A stretch of 37,898 bases of DNA, taken from positions 1 to 37,898 of the forward strand of contig JBBQXF010000041.1 of NCBI GenBank assembly GCA_038209965.1, written 5' to 3'. Each line of letters starts with the position of its first letter. Within the stretch, counting starts at the first letter, position 1. The notes beneath the pieces were generated by a model, which did no database searches, had not been told where the DNA came from, and was given only the letters and a program-made list of their open reading frames with translations. This document shows positions 6,952-15,562 of the stretch, one piece after another. The translations under genes were made by a program, and so were the position numbers. This DNA is from JALONO01 sp038209965. Lineage in GTDB: Bacteria > Bacteroidota > Bacteroidia > Cytophagales > Thermoflexibacteraceae.

Positions 6952-9900
6952 TCAATCTTCCTCGCTTAACTGCCTGCGCGGGGCAGGGCTGCCGGCGGGA
7001 TCACTCCCAAGGTTGTCATTTTCTTCGTCAATTTCTGGCTGGTGGCGGCGGAAGGGCTTGCGGGGATCCAATAAATCGTTGACAAAACTGGTCACGAAGC
7101 GTTCTACTTGGACCGTGAAAAGGGGCAAGTTGCCCGGTGATTCTTCCTCGAGGGTATAATCCACTAAATCGGACGATTGCAACTTGCGGAAGAAGTAAAA
7201 CCCCGACTGGATATTGTCCAAGCTGTCCAGCAATTGCTCGGGCCACACATGGCTGGGCAAGTTGCCGTCCAGTTTCCCGGCCTTGAGCTGCTGGATGAGC
7301 AAATATTTGTAGAGCATCAATTGCACTACTTTGCCTTTTTTGGGATCGGTGAGCAGGTCTTGGAAGGTAGCCGCTTTTAGATCGGCTTTTTCGTAAGATC
7401 CGGTTTTGTAGTCTATGATACGCAACTTATCCTCTCGGAAGTCAATCCGGTCGGCAGTTCCCTCCAGCCGGACAGTGACCGGATCGCCCGCTGCCACGTC
7501 CACTTTTAACACCGACTGCATTTTGGTTTCTTGCTGCACAATGAAAAACGGGGCTCGGCCGGCTTCTTTGGTCAAAAAAGTTTGGAGCAAAAAGCCCGCT
7601 ACTCTTTTGAGGATAAAGTTTTTGCCCCGATCAGTGATCATCCCGGGTTTGTATTTTTTGATGATCTCGTCCAGCAGTTGTTGGTTCTCTCCCTCACGCG
7701 CACAAATGGCGGCCAAATTATCGGTCGTTATTTCGCGAGTTTCATACTTTTTGAGCACTTGATCCAGAAAATCGTGAATTACCGTGCCAAAAGTCCGCAC
7801 CAACATCTCCTCCTCGAGTTCGGTCGGCTCATCCAGCTTGAGGATATAGCGCTGGAAAAAGGCCAGCGGATCGCGCACGTACAAATTGATGGCCGACGGA
7901 GTGACTTTGTGCTGGAGATATTCTTTGATTTTAATGACAATGGCCTCGGTTTTTTCTACTTCCAACAACGCCCGGTCGCTTTCGGGCAGGGCCAAGACCA
8001 TCTGCTGTTTATCGAGTTGGACATGGGCAAAATGCTTCATTTCGGCCTCAATCTGGGTCAGGAAACGGCTCTTTTCCGAAGTGCCCATGGTGGAGGAAGT
8101 TGCCGTGGTGTAGATCAAAGTGATGCGTTGAGCACGGTGGAACAGCCGGTAAAAAGTGTAGGCAAAAGTCGCGTCATTTTCGGTATGGGTGGGCATCCCG
8201 TGGCGCAGGCGCATTTCAAACGGCACCACCGAATTGGTCAATTTGCCCTTGGGCAGCACGCCCTCGTTGCACGAGAGCACGATCACGTTGGTGAAATCCA
8301 GCGAGCGGCTTTCCAGCATTCCCATCAACTGGACCGGGCTCAACGGTTCGCCAGTGAACGGCACGATTGCCGAGCGGATGGTCTCGTACAAGAAAAAACG
8401 AAAAGTGCGCACACTCAAGCCCTTTTTGTAAGGGCCAAGCACGGTGTCGATCCGTTTGAGCAAACCATAGAGGGTCAATAAGTATTCGCTCTCCAAAATG
8501 TTGTTTTCCCCGTCGAACAGGCGGTGGAGGGTGGCCGTCAGGTCGTAGAGGTTTTGCAGCGCGGCTTCCGTACTGTTGTCCCACGAGCGGAACAGGGTTT
8601 GGTAAAAATTGACATTCTCCCCCCCGATAGTCCCTTCCCCGGCCGAGTTGCTCAATGTCAAGGGCGATACTTGGGCAATTTCTTTGCCTTTTTGCCATAA
8701 ATCGGTCAAAGGGACATACACTTGGTTGTCGTCATTGATCTTTTTGAGCTGGTCTTGGATCGCGTCGAAGTGGGTTTGGTAATAGGCCGAATATTGGATG
8801 TAGGGATGGCGCAACAGTTTGACCACATCTTTGTGATACACCAAGGTTTCCCTTTGCTCACCCACGGCAAAATTATCTTGCATGGCAAACAGGTCATCGA
8901 TCAGGTTGAACAACGGCGTTTTGTCCATTGACAACCCCATGGTGACGTTGATGTAGTCCTTGAGCGCAAAGTCGATCCCGTCATTCTCTTTGGTGAGCAC
9001 TGGTAGTGAGTGCAGCATGGGCATCAGCAGGGACTCGTCGGGCAGCAGGATGGCCGTGTGGTTGAGGGTTTTGCGGAACTCGTCCAAGGTGCCCTCGGCC
9101 ACCAAACGGCGGATTTCGGTGGCCAATAAATCGCCCGCCAACTTGGCTTGGGCCACTTTGTTGCTGCACCCAATGAGCCGGATTTCTTTTGGTTGGTGGG
9201 CAATCGAATCGCCCAAACGGGTAAGGGGCGTGTTGCCCAGCTTGATCAGGCCCTGGCGCAAGTATTTGCGGAAATAATGGCCGGCCTCGTGTTGCGAGGG
9301 AAGTGCGGGCAGTTCGCCGGCCCGGTTCTGGGTTTGTTCCCCAAAAATATAGAACCGGTCGGTATCCCAATACACTTCGGCCAGTCCCCGCTGTTGGAGC
9401 TGGGCAAAGATGGATTCCTCAGATTTGGACAATTGGTTGAACCCGGCAAAAATAATCTTGGTGAGGTGATTCCGTTCTACGGTTTGATCCAGGTTTTCCT
9501 CCACCGTCCGATAGGCCAAACCCATGTAAGCGGCTCCTTTCGCGAGCAGTTTATGGCGGAAATGGTGATAGGTCAGCTTGAGGAAATGCCAAAATTCGTA
9601 GTAAGAAGTGATGGTGCTGCGCCCTTGGAGCCGCTCGCGGAGGCTGTCCGGCTCTTCGCCCAGTTCCTCGGCCCAGCGATCAATGGCCTTGGCTTCCTCC
9701 AGATAATCAAAAAGATCGTTGGCGGGCACCAAGTTTTTGTCCAATAAATTGAAATCGCTCAAAATGGCAGAACCAAGGGGCGCAAAACGATCCAAATTAT
9801 GATCGGGCGAATGATCAAACTGCTTATAGCTTTCGTACAGTTCAAACAGTAGGCTTACTCCATCTGGAATAATCTTGTCCGTGATCTGGGCAATGAAATC

Positions 9901-10119
9901 GTCAACCGCCAAGATTTCCGGGGCGAAGAACGTTTGGCCAGCCAAGCGGGCCAAGTAGTGCTTCATGTACAGGCACGCACGCCGGGTGGGCAGCACAATG
10001 TGGCAATCGGAGAGTTGCATCAGCTCCTCGGGCGAGCGGTTGCCCAAGAGCTGCTCGGCGACTTGGTGCAAGAAAGGCAAAATAGGCGCAGTTTCGCGCG
10101 GCTGGGCGGTGGCAGACAT
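6952..10119 (-). CDS. PD-(D/E)XK nuclease / AddB-like recombination protein
   Basis: The 1055-residue protein has the outline of AddB: an N-terminal superfamily 1 helicase-like half whose Walker A loop is not conserved (VLPTRRACLYMKHYL at about 41-55 instead of GKT), and a C-terminal RecB-type nuclease. Nuclease landmarks are TPSAINLYVRDPLAFFQRYIL at about 738-758, IDYKTG at about 900-905 (catalytic Asp and Lys) and a VVQLMLYKYLL motif near 930. I cannot identify the four-Cys Fe-S cluster of AddB. It should act with an AddA-type helicase-nuclease in double-strand break repair, but no such gene is in the window. It diverges from the SDR gene with a -7 box (10163-10170) 44 bases before the ATG. 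Confidence 0.85.
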   Translation of the reverse strand: MSATAQPRETAPILPFLHQVAEQLLGNRSPEELMQLSDCHIVLPTRRACLYMKHYLARLAGQTFFAPEILAVDDFIAQITDKIIPDGVSLLFELYESYKQFDHSPDHNLDRFAPLGSAILSDFNLLDKNLVPANDLFDYLEEAKAIDRWAEELGEEPDSLRERLQGRSTITSYYEFWHFLKLTYHHFRHKLLAKGAAYMGLAYRTVEENLDQTVERNHLTKIIFAGFNQLSKSEESIFAQLQQRGLAEVYWDTDRFYIFGEQTQNRAGELPALPSQHEAGHYFRKYLRQGLIKLGNTPLTRLGDSIAHQPKEIRLIGCSNKVAQAKLAGDLLATEIRRLVAEGTLDEFRKTLNHTAILLPDESLLMPMLHSLPVLTKENDGIDFALKDYINVTMGLSMDKTPLFNLIDDLFAMQDNFAVGEQRETLVYHKDVVKLLRHPYIQYSAYYQTHFDAIQDQLKKINDDNQVYVPLTDLWQKGKEIAQVSPLTLSNSAGEGTIGGENVNFYQTLFRSWDNSTEAALQNLYDLTATLHRLFDGENNILESEYLLTLYGLLKRIDTVLGPYKKGLSVRTFRFFLYETIRSAIVPFTGEPLSPVQLMGMLESRSLDFTNVIVLSCNEGVLPKGKLTNSVVPFEMRLRHGMPTHTENDATFAYTFYRLFHRAQRITLIYTTATSSTMGTSEKSRFLTQIEAEMKHFAHVQLDKQQMVLALPESDRALLEVEKTEAIVIKIKEYLQHKVTPSAINLYVRDPLAFFQRYILKLDEPTELEEEMLVRTFGTVIHDFLDQVLKKYETREITTDNLAAICAREGENQQLLDEIIKKYKPGMITDRGKNFILKRVAGFLLQTFLTKEAGRAPFFIVQQETKMQSVLKVDVAAGDPVTVRLEGTADRIDFREDKLRIIDYKTGSYEKADLKAATFQDLLTDPKKGKVVQLMLYKYLLIQQLKAGKLDGNLPSHVWPEQLLDSLDNIQSGFYFFRKLQSSDLVDYTLEEESPGNLPLFTVQVERFVTSFVNDLLDPRKPFRRHQPEIDEENDNLGSDPAGSPAPRRQLSEED

Positions 10120-10162
10120 AACACAAAAGTGCGAAACGAATGGGCAAAACCAAGCGTTGGGC

Positions 10163-10170
10163 CAAACATA
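10163..10170 (-). promoter_or_regulatory. Candidate -7 element of the AddB-like gene
   Basis: TATGTTTG on the minus strand matches TAnnTTTG and would give a leader of about 40 bases. No TTG box sits 19-21 bases upstream, so this is half a promoter at best. Confidence 0.35.
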
Positions 10171-10189
10171 AGGTGAACAATCGTTGGGT

Positions 10190-11080
10190 ATGATCAGTTC
10201 TAAACAGATGGAAGATCAAGTTTGTATTGTCACTGGGGCCAATGCTGGCATTGGGAAAGTGACGGCCACTGAACTGGCCAAACGTGGGGCCACGGTCGTG
10301 ATGATGTGCCGCAATCAGGCCAAAGCGGAAGTGGCCCGCCAAGCCATCATCGCCCAAACAGGCAACTCGAAGGTGGCCATTATCGTGGTCGATTTCTCTT
10401 CGCAGGCCCAGATCCGTCAGGCGGCGGCCCAATTTTTGGCCAATTATTCAGACTTGCACGTACTGGTGAACAACGCTGGCTTTCTGGCGGGCAACGAACG
10501 TACCGAAACCCCAGACGGTCTGGAGACCACTTTTGCCGTCAACCACTTGGGCTATTTTCTCCTCACCGCCCTGCTGCTGCCCATGATGGGCCAAACGGCG
10601 GCCCAGTCCGGGATCGCGGGCCGCATCGTCAATGTGGCTTCCGAGGCCCACCGCTTTGGGGTTAAATTTGATCTGGCCAATCTTCAACTAAGCACCGGCT
10701 ATTCGGGCATCAAAGCTTATTGCCTTTCCAAGCTTTGCAATATTTTGTTTACCCGCGAACTGGCCAAACGGTTGGCAGCGGCCAAACTCAACCTCACGGC
10801 CAACAGTTTGCACCCCGGCGGGGTCAATTCCAATTTTGGTGTGGATGCCAACGGGTGGTTTGGCTGGATGTTCAAACTGCTCAAGCCGTTCTTTATCAGC
10901 GTGGAACAGGGCGCAGAAACATCCATTTATTTGGCTACCTCGCCCGAAGTTGCCGCAGTAACTGGTCAATATTTTAACAAGAAGAAAGCCAATTCTCCCT
11001 CAGCCACGGCTTCCAACGACCGGTTTGCGGCCGAACTGTGGACAGCGAGCGAAAAGCTGACCGGGGCCAAGTATCTGTAA
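10190..11080 (+). CDS. Short-chain dehydrogenase/reductase, retinol-dehydrogenase-like
   Basis: A classical Rossmann-fold SDR of 296 residues from the ATG at 10190; an in-frame TTG at 10184 and an ATG at 10208 are alternatives. The cofactor loop TGANAGIG is at 15-22, NNAG near 100, a Ser in NVASEAH, and the catalytic YCLSK at 177-181 (Y177, K181). The basic pair CRN after the second strand suggests NADP(H). The overall arrangement resembles the RDH/WWOX-like group, with LHPGGVNSNFG after the active site. The substrate is unknown. It is cytosolic, transcribed away from the AddB-like gene, and its stop lies one base from the stop of convergent thiL. Confidence 0.88.
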   Translation: MISSKQMEDQVCIVTGANAGIGKVTATELAKRGATVVMMCRNQAKAEVARQAIIAQTGNSKVAIIVVDFSSQAQIRQAAAQFLANYSDLHVLVNNAGFLAGNERTETPDGLETTFAVNHLGYFLLTALLLPMMGQTAAQSGIAGRIVNVASEAHRFGVKFDLANLQLSTGYSGIKAYCLSKLCNILFTRELAKRLAAAKLNLTANSLHPGGVNSNFGVDANGWFGWMFKLLKPFFISVEQGAETSIYLATSPEVAAVTGQYFNKKKANSPSATASNDRFAAELWTASEKLTGAKYL

Positions 11081-11081
11081 A

Positions 11082-12137
11082 TTATTTCTTGAAATGTGTC
11101 CAACCTTGGGCCTGCACCTCCACTTGGTTGCCCCCGGTGGTGCGCATGTTCACTCCGGCCGTTTTTTCCTGCATGTAGCCGATAAACGAAAGGTCGGCGT
11201 GGTTTTTTACTTTTTCAAAATCCTCTTGCCGGATGGTGAACAGCAGTTCATAATCTTCGCCGCCGTTTAAAGCACATACCGAGGGCGTAAGCTTGAAATC
11301 GTTGATCGCCACATCGTAAGACTCCTTGTCAATGGGCAGCTTGTCCTCGTAGATCTGGGCGCCCAAGCCCGACTGATGGCAAAGGTGGAGCAGTTCGGAG
11401 GCCAGTCCGTCGGAAATGTCGATCATCGAAGTGGGCACCACGCCCAGATCGGCCAGTTCATACACCATGTCGGTGCGGGCCTCGGGCCGGAGCTGGCGGC
11501 GCAGCACATAGTCTTTGCCCACCAGTTCGGGCTGCATCTGGGGATTGGCCGAGTAGTCGGCTTTTTCGCGGAGCAGGATCTGCAAGCCCAGATAAGCGGC
11601 CCCCAAGTCACCAGTCACGCAAATGATATCGCTTTTGTTGGCACTATCTCGGTAAGTGATCTTGTTTTTATTGACTCTGCCAATCGCAGTTATAGAAATA
11701 ACCAACCCACTTTGCGATGACACAGTATCGCCGCCCACCAAGTCCACTTTGTAATTTTCGCAGGCGGCCCAAATTCCTTCGTACAGTGATTCGATGGCCT
11801 CCACCGAGAAGCGGTTGCTAAGGCCAAGGCTGACCGTGATCTGTTCGGGCCGGGCATTCATGGCCGCCAGGTCCGACACATTGACCGCCACTGCTTTGTA
11901 GCCCAAGTGGGCCAATGGGTGGAAAGTGAGGTCAAAGTGGATGTTTTCGCAAAGCATATCGGTCGTGACGACTAGGCATTCATCGCCCGGTAGGTCAATC
12001 ACGGCGGCATCATCGCCAATGCCCCGCAGGGTGCTGGCATTGCGCAGGACGGTTTTGGCCCGGAGGCGGTCGATCAAGCCAAATTCGCCAATGGAGGCCA
12101 ATTCGGTGCGGCCGGATTTAGGGGTAGGATTGCTCAT
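11082..12137 (-). CDS. thiL: Thiamine-monophosphate kinase
   Basis: The 351-residue protein matches ThiL, which phosphorylates thiamine monophosphate to the active diphosphate with ATP. Visible family features are the opening ELASIGEFGLIDRL, the Mg/ATP segment RGIGDDAAVI, TTDMLCENIHFDL, the long conserved stretch LGYKAVAVNVSDLAAMNARP, VGGDT, SMIDISDGLASELLH and NGGEDYELLFT. All are intact and the length is normal. It is cytosolic. It stands alone, with no other thi gene near, so it serves cofactor maturation rather than a local thiamine operon. A TAAGTTTG element (12182-12189) lies 45 bases upstream. Confidence 0.95.
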   Translation of the reverse strand: MSNPTPKSGRTELASIGEFGLIDRLRAKTVLRNASTLRGIGDDAAVIDLPGDECLVVTTDMLCENIHFDLTFHPLAHLGYKAVAVNVSDLAAMNARPEQITVSLGLSNRFSVEAIESLYEGIWAACENYKVDLVGGDTVSSQSGLVISITAIGRVNKNKITYRDSANKSDIICVTGDLGAAYLGLQILLREKADYSANPQMQPELVGKDYVLRRQLRPEARTDMVYELADLGVVPTSMIDISDGLASELLHLCHQSGLGAQIYEDKLPIDKESYDVAINDFKLTPSVCALNGGEDYELLFTIRQEDFEKVKNHADLSFIGYMQEKTAGVNMRTTGGNQVEVQAQGWTHFKK

Positions 12138-12181
12138 TTGTGGATGTATTTAGTAGGCACTCTTGATTTGTCGGCGAACTG

Positions 12182-12189
12182 CAAACTTA
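12182..12189 (-). promoter_or_regulatory. Candidate -7 element of thiL
   Basis: TAAGTTTG on the minus strand matches TAnnTTTG with a predicted leader of about 41 bases. I found no TTG at the usual -33 spacing. Confidence 0.35.
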
Positions 12190-12255
12190 CTTCGCTTTGG
12201 ATTGAGCCGTGACGTTTTGGCCCACTGGCCCGAGATTTGCCACAAGCGCCATTGG

Positions 12256-12930
12256 CTAATTGGGATATTTGACCCGGTGCACCATTTCGGCAACTAAAAA
12301 GTCAATTTCTTCATCAATATCCAAGGCTTCGTGCCGCTCAATGTCAAAAAGGTGAGGACGGCTCCCGATCCGGTTGTGCTTTTGTTCTAAGGTTGTTTTC
12401 TCAAAAATGTAGAGGCACGAATTTTCCTCGTAAATGGGGGGGAGATCTTGGGTGCGGAGCAAAATAGCGGGGTTGTGGTTCACTGCCCGGGCCAGCGAGT
12501 CCCAGAGGCGCGTTTGCAACCGCGTCACTGAGAACAGCGAGTCAAAAATGGGATAGTGGGCCGAGAAAAAGCTTACTGCCCGGCCAATGGTCTCGGCGCT
12601 CAACAACGGGTTGGTACTGTGGGTTTGCAAGTAAAAATCAGCTTCTACCTGACGGGTAATGTTGAGCAGGACATCGTTCATCGGGATGCTGCCGTCGCGC
12701 AGGTGGGCGGGGCGCTCGAGCAGCACCACTTGCGGGAAGTGTTGCCGGGCATATTCCATAACGGTCGGGCTGTCGGTATCAATGACCACTTGGCTGATCC
12801 CCTCGGCCATGAGCAGGTTTTTGACCACATACTCAAAAAGTGGTTTTCCATTAAATGACCGGTAGTTCTTGCCGGGGACGCGCTCGCTGTTATGGCGCAT
12901 GGGCACGATGGCCACAATCCGTTTGCTCAT
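12256..12930 (-). CDS. Cytidylyltransferase, acylneuraminate (CMP-sialic acid synthetase) family
   Basis: The 224-residue protein begins with VAIVPMRHNSERVPGKNYR, the nucleotide-binding loop of the CMP-NeuAc/CMP-Kdo synthetase family, followed by VVIDTDSP, FYLQTHSTNPLL (the usual LQPTSP site changed) and DIDEEIDFLVAE at the end, which carries the usual late acidic metal ligands. It would activate an acidic sugar with CTP. The exact sugar is uncertain: sialic acid, pseudaminic or legionaminic acid and related sugars all use this fold. No sugar-biosynthesis genes adjoin it, so it is an isolated gene, possibly working with the envelope glycosyltransferase two genes away. Confidence 0.8.
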   Translation of the reverse strand: MSKRIVAIVPMRHNSERVPGKNYRSFNGKPLFEYVVKNLLMAEGISQVVIDTDSPTVMEYARQHFPQVVLLERPAHLRDGSIPMNDVLLNITRQVEADFYLQTHSTNPLLSAETIGRAVSFFSAHYPIFDSLFSVTRLQTRLWDSLARAVNHNPAILLRTQDLPPIYEENSCLYIFEKTTLEQKHNRIGSRPHLFDIERHEALDIDEEIDFLVAEMVHRVKYPN

Positions 12931-13005
12931 GGTGTTGACTGGACGTTAAGGCCACTAAATAACGCAAAATACCCCAAAAAAGACGCTGATCGGTGCTTAG
13001 GGCAA

Positions 13006-13038
13006 CAAAAATCCCGGACGGTGACACCGGCCGGGATT
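13006..13038 (-). terminator. Terminator of the cold-shock gene
   Basis: AATCCCGG (13010-13017) pairs with CCGGGATT (13031-13038). Read on the minus strand, the hairpin is followed by T-rich sequence (TTTTG). It lies about 40 bases after the csp stop. Confidence 0.75.
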
Positions 13039-13078
13039 CTGTAAAAGCAAAATATTTGAAACTCGATAGGTGACGAAA

Positions 13079-13276
13079 CTAGATTTTCTTCACATTAACG
13101 GCGTTCAAACCTTTTTTGCCCATTTGGACATCGTAAGAAACTGAATCTTCTTGGTACAGGGTTTGACCGCTTTGTACTTCACTAATGTGAACAAAGATTT
13201 CTTTCTGAGACTCATCGTCAACGATAAAACCAAAACCTTTGGAATCGTTGAAAAACTTTACTTTACCAGTTTTCAT
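13079..13276 (-). CDS. Cold-shock domain protein
   Basis: A 65-residue single-domain protein of the CspA family, starting at the ATG at 13276; longer in-frame starts upstream would add an atypical tail. The RNA-binding motifs are seen: KFFNDSKGFGFIVDD (RNP1-like) and EIFVHISE (RNP2-like). It binds single-stranded RNA or DNA, presumably as an RNA chaperone. It is slightly shorter than the usual 66-70 residues but complete. A long AT-rich upstream region of about 300 bases is shared with the divergent phosphoesterase gene, and cold-shock genes often carry long structured leaders. A terminator follows. Confidence 0.95.
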   Translation of the reverse strand: MKTGKVKFFNDSKGFGFIVDDESQKEIFVHISEVQSGQTLYQEDSVSYDVQMGKKGLNAVNVKKI

Positions 13277-13578
13277 TAAACTTAGATTGAATTGTAAATG
13301 AAATATTTGCTCCAAAATTGCCAACTAAAAATGATAAAACCAAATACTCGCTCACTTTTTTATAACATTTTTTTTCAAAGCGGCTAATGGACGACCAATA
13401 TTGCGCAAAATGATGGAAACCGGCCAGTAAACAAGGCGGAAAAAGTGGATGCCTGCCCGCGCGCATTGCCAAAGACCATGCAGCAGGGCTCGATGCAACG
13501 AAAAAACGGTTGTTAATAAAAGGTTAACAGTTCGATCTCAAATTTAACAGTTTCAAAAAATCATTTTCAACTTTCGGC
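13277..13578. other. Divergent intergenic region between csp and the LpxH-like gene
   Basis: About 300 bases, AT-rich at both ends, with no supportable gene. It holds two copies of TTAACAGTT (13524-13532 and 13544-13552), exactly 20 bases apart, and a run of T. No full -33/-7 promoter for csp is evident on the minus strand. Confidence 0.5.
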
Positions 13579-13591
13579 GTGCCGCTTCGCC

Positions 13592-13599
13592 TACCTTTG
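13592..13599 (+). promoter_or_regulatory. Candidate -7 element of the LpxH-like gene
   Basis: TACCTTTG matches the -7 consensus and lies 54 bases before the preferred GTG start at 13654. Its position is an argument against the longer frame that opens at 13579, which would place the promoter inside the coding region. Confidence 0.45.
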
Positions 13600-13653
13600 C
13601 TAAACACTGCTGCCACTTTGAATATTAGGTGTCAGCAAGTAATTTTTTGCTCG

Positions 13654-14484
13654 GTGAGAAACAACAAGAAACGTCGCCCCGAAGTAGTCATTATCTCCGA
13701 TACCCATTTGGGTACCTATGGTTGTCACGCCAAAGAACTGCTGGCTTATCTGAAGAGTATCAAACCGAGGATGTTGATCCTCAACGGCGACATCATTGAT
13801 ATTTGGCAATTTAGCAAGCGCTATTTCCCCAAGTCCCATTTTGAGGTCATCCGGCGGATTTTTAAGATGATGGCCAATGGCACCCAAGTCTATTACCTGA
13901 CCGGGAACCACGATGAACTGCTGCGCCGCTTGCCCCGGATCGATGCCGGCAACTTTCGTCTCCAGAACCGTTTGCTCCTCACCTTGGACGGCAAAAAGCA
14001 TTGGATCTTTCACGGTGATGTATTCGATGTGTCCATGCAATATGCCAAATGGCTGGCCAAGTTGGGGGCCATCGGCTACGATACGCTGATTGTGATCAAT
14101 AAAATGATTAATTTTTTGTCGGAATGGCTGGGATATGGTAAAGTATCTTTGTCCAAGCGGGTGAAAGACAGCGTAAAAACGGCGGTCAAATACATCAACG
14201 ACTTTGAAAAGCTGGCCGCCGATCTGGCCATTGAAAAGGGCTACGATTGTTTTGTTTGCGGCCACATCCACCAGCCGGTGATGAAAGACATTGTTACCCC
14301 GCTGGGTAAAGTGCGCTACCTCAATTCTGGGGACTGGGTCGAGAACCTGACGGCCTTGGAGTACGAAAAGGGCGAATGGACCTTGTATGATCATTTGGTA
14401 GCCACCGATGTTGAGCAAAGCGCCAGCCCGGAGGCACCACTCTCCCCCGAAAATATCAGTGATATGTTGATCGCCACGGCTTAA
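13654..14484 (+). CDS. Calcineurin-like metallophosphoesterase, UDP-2,3-diacylglucosamine diphosphatase (LpxH-like)
   Basis: From the GTG at 13654 the protein has 276 residues and starts three residues before a basic stretch (KKRRPEVV) and the first metal motif. The five metallophosphatase motifs are present: SDTHLG (D16, H18), NGDIID (D46), GNHDE (84-88), a mid His in FHGD and GHIHQP near 203. This matches the COG2908 family, which removes UMP from UDP-2,3-diacylglucosamine in lipid A synthesis; some homologues in Bacteroidota act on other phosphoesters. The next gene is a glycosyltransferase 37 bases downstream, a pairing I know from related genomes, so a role in envelope lipid or glycan synthesis is likely. 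Confidence 0.82.
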   Translation: MRNNKKRRPEVVIISDTHLGTYGCHAKELLAYLKSIKPRMLILNGDIIDIWQFSKRYFPKSHFEVIRRIFKMMANGTQVYYLTGNHDELLRRLPRIDAGNFRLQNRLLLTLDGKKHWIFHGDVFDVSMQYAKWLAKLGAIGYDTLIVINKMINFLSEWLGYGKVSLSKRVKDSVKTAVKYINDFEKLAADLAIEKGYDCFVCGHIHQPVMKDIVTPLGKVRYLNSGDWVENLTALEYEKGEWTLYDHLVATDVEQSASPEAPLSPENISDMLIATA

Positions 14485-14521
14485 CTCTAGCGAAAATAGG
14501 AAAGTAATTTAATCTTGACGT

Positions 14522-15562
14522 ATGAAAATTTTGTATGCGGTTCAAGGAACGGGGAACGGCCACTTGGCCCGGGCACGCGAAATCCTGCCCATTCTCCAAC
14601 AGGCGACAGAGGTTGATATTTTGATCAGTGGTAGCAATTCCGAGATTACCCTCCCTTTTCCGGTCAAGTACCGCAGCCAAGGTTTGAGCATTTTTTATGA
14701 CAAGACCGGAGGCCTTAGCTTGACCAAAACGTTCCGCAATTTGCATTCACGGGCCATCATGCGCGAGATGCGGGATTTGCCCGTTGAGAATTACGATCTG
14801 GTGATCAACGATTTTGAGCCCATCTCTTCCTACGCTTCTATTCTAAAGGGGATACCGTGTGTGGGCTTTGGGCACCAAGCTTCCTTTTTGTCCAAAAAAA
14901 CCCCAAGGCCAAAAAACCAGAGCTATGTGGGAGAATTTATCCTCAAGCACTATGCGCCCTGCTATTATGCGCTCGGCTTGCACTTTGACGAATTTGACGA
15001 TTTTATCTGTAAGCCGGTGATCCGTCGCGAAATCCGAGAACTGGAAATAAGCGAATTAGCCCATTTTACCGTTTATTTGGGTCATTATAGCGATGATCTG
15101 GTAATCCGGCAATTGCGCAAGCTGAAAGATGCCCAGTGGCACTTGTTTTCCAAAACAGCCAAAACCGTGATGACCGAGAAGAATGTGACGGTTTACCCAA
15201 TCAACAGTGAAAAGTTTGTGAAGAGTTTGGCCAGTTCGCGCGGCTTGTTGACTGGGGCTGGATTTGAGTCGCCGGCGGAAGCCATTTTTATGGGCAAAAA
15301 GGTGCTGGCGATCCCCATCAAGGGGCAATATGAGCAAGAGTGCAATGCCAAAGCCCTCCAAAACATGGGGGTTACGGTGGTCAAGAAAATCGGAAAGCGG
15401 TTTTCCGAAAAGCTAAAGTTTTGGGTAGAAGAAGCCAAGCCGTTGCAAATCAGTTACCCCGACCAGACCGAAGCATTGGTGGCCCGGGTGTTGGGGCTGC
15501 ATGAACTAAAACGGTGCAACATCAAACCCAAGAAGCTGTTCAGCACTTTGTTGTCCCTTTAG
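14522..15562 (+). CDS. Glycosyltransferase, MJ1255-like GT-B family
   Basis: The 346-residue protein starts KILYAVQGTGNGHLARA, the donor-side loop of the GT-B family that includes MurG-like and MJ1255-type transferases, and has GLLTGAGFESPAEAIFMGKKVLAIP, the C-terminal nucleotide-sugar loop with a conserved Glu, then GQYEQECNAKAL. It has no signal peptide; a peripheral association with the inner membrane is likely. It sits 37 bases after the LpxH-like gene and probably shares its transcript. Donor and acceptor are unknown. The C-terminal tail after about 325 is basic. Confidence 0.85.
   Translation: MKILYAVQGTGNGHLARAREILPILQQATEVDILISGSNSEITLPFPVKYRSQGLSIFYDKTGGLSLTKTFRNLHSRAIMREMRDLPVENYDLVINDFEPISSYASILKGIPCVGFGHQASFLSKKTPRPKNQSYVGEFILKHYAPCYYALGLHFDEFDDFICKPVIRREIRELEISELAHFTVYLGHYSDDLVIRQLRKLKDAQWHLFSKTAKTVMTEKNVTVYPINSEKFVKSLASSRGLLTGAGFESPAEAIFMGKKVLAIPIKGQYEQECNAKALQNMGVTVVKKIGKRFSEKLKFWVEEAKPLQISYPDQTEALVARVLGLHELKRCNIKPKKLFSTLLSL

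Noticed and set aside
7531..8481. 316-residue plus-strand frame
   Set aside because: It lies entirely inside the AddB-like gene on the opposite strand; composition (rich in His, Gln, Phe) is typical of a complementary-strand shadow.
13600..14418. 272-residue minus-strand frame
   Set aside because: Shadow of the LpxH-like gene, whose five metal motifs are all intact.
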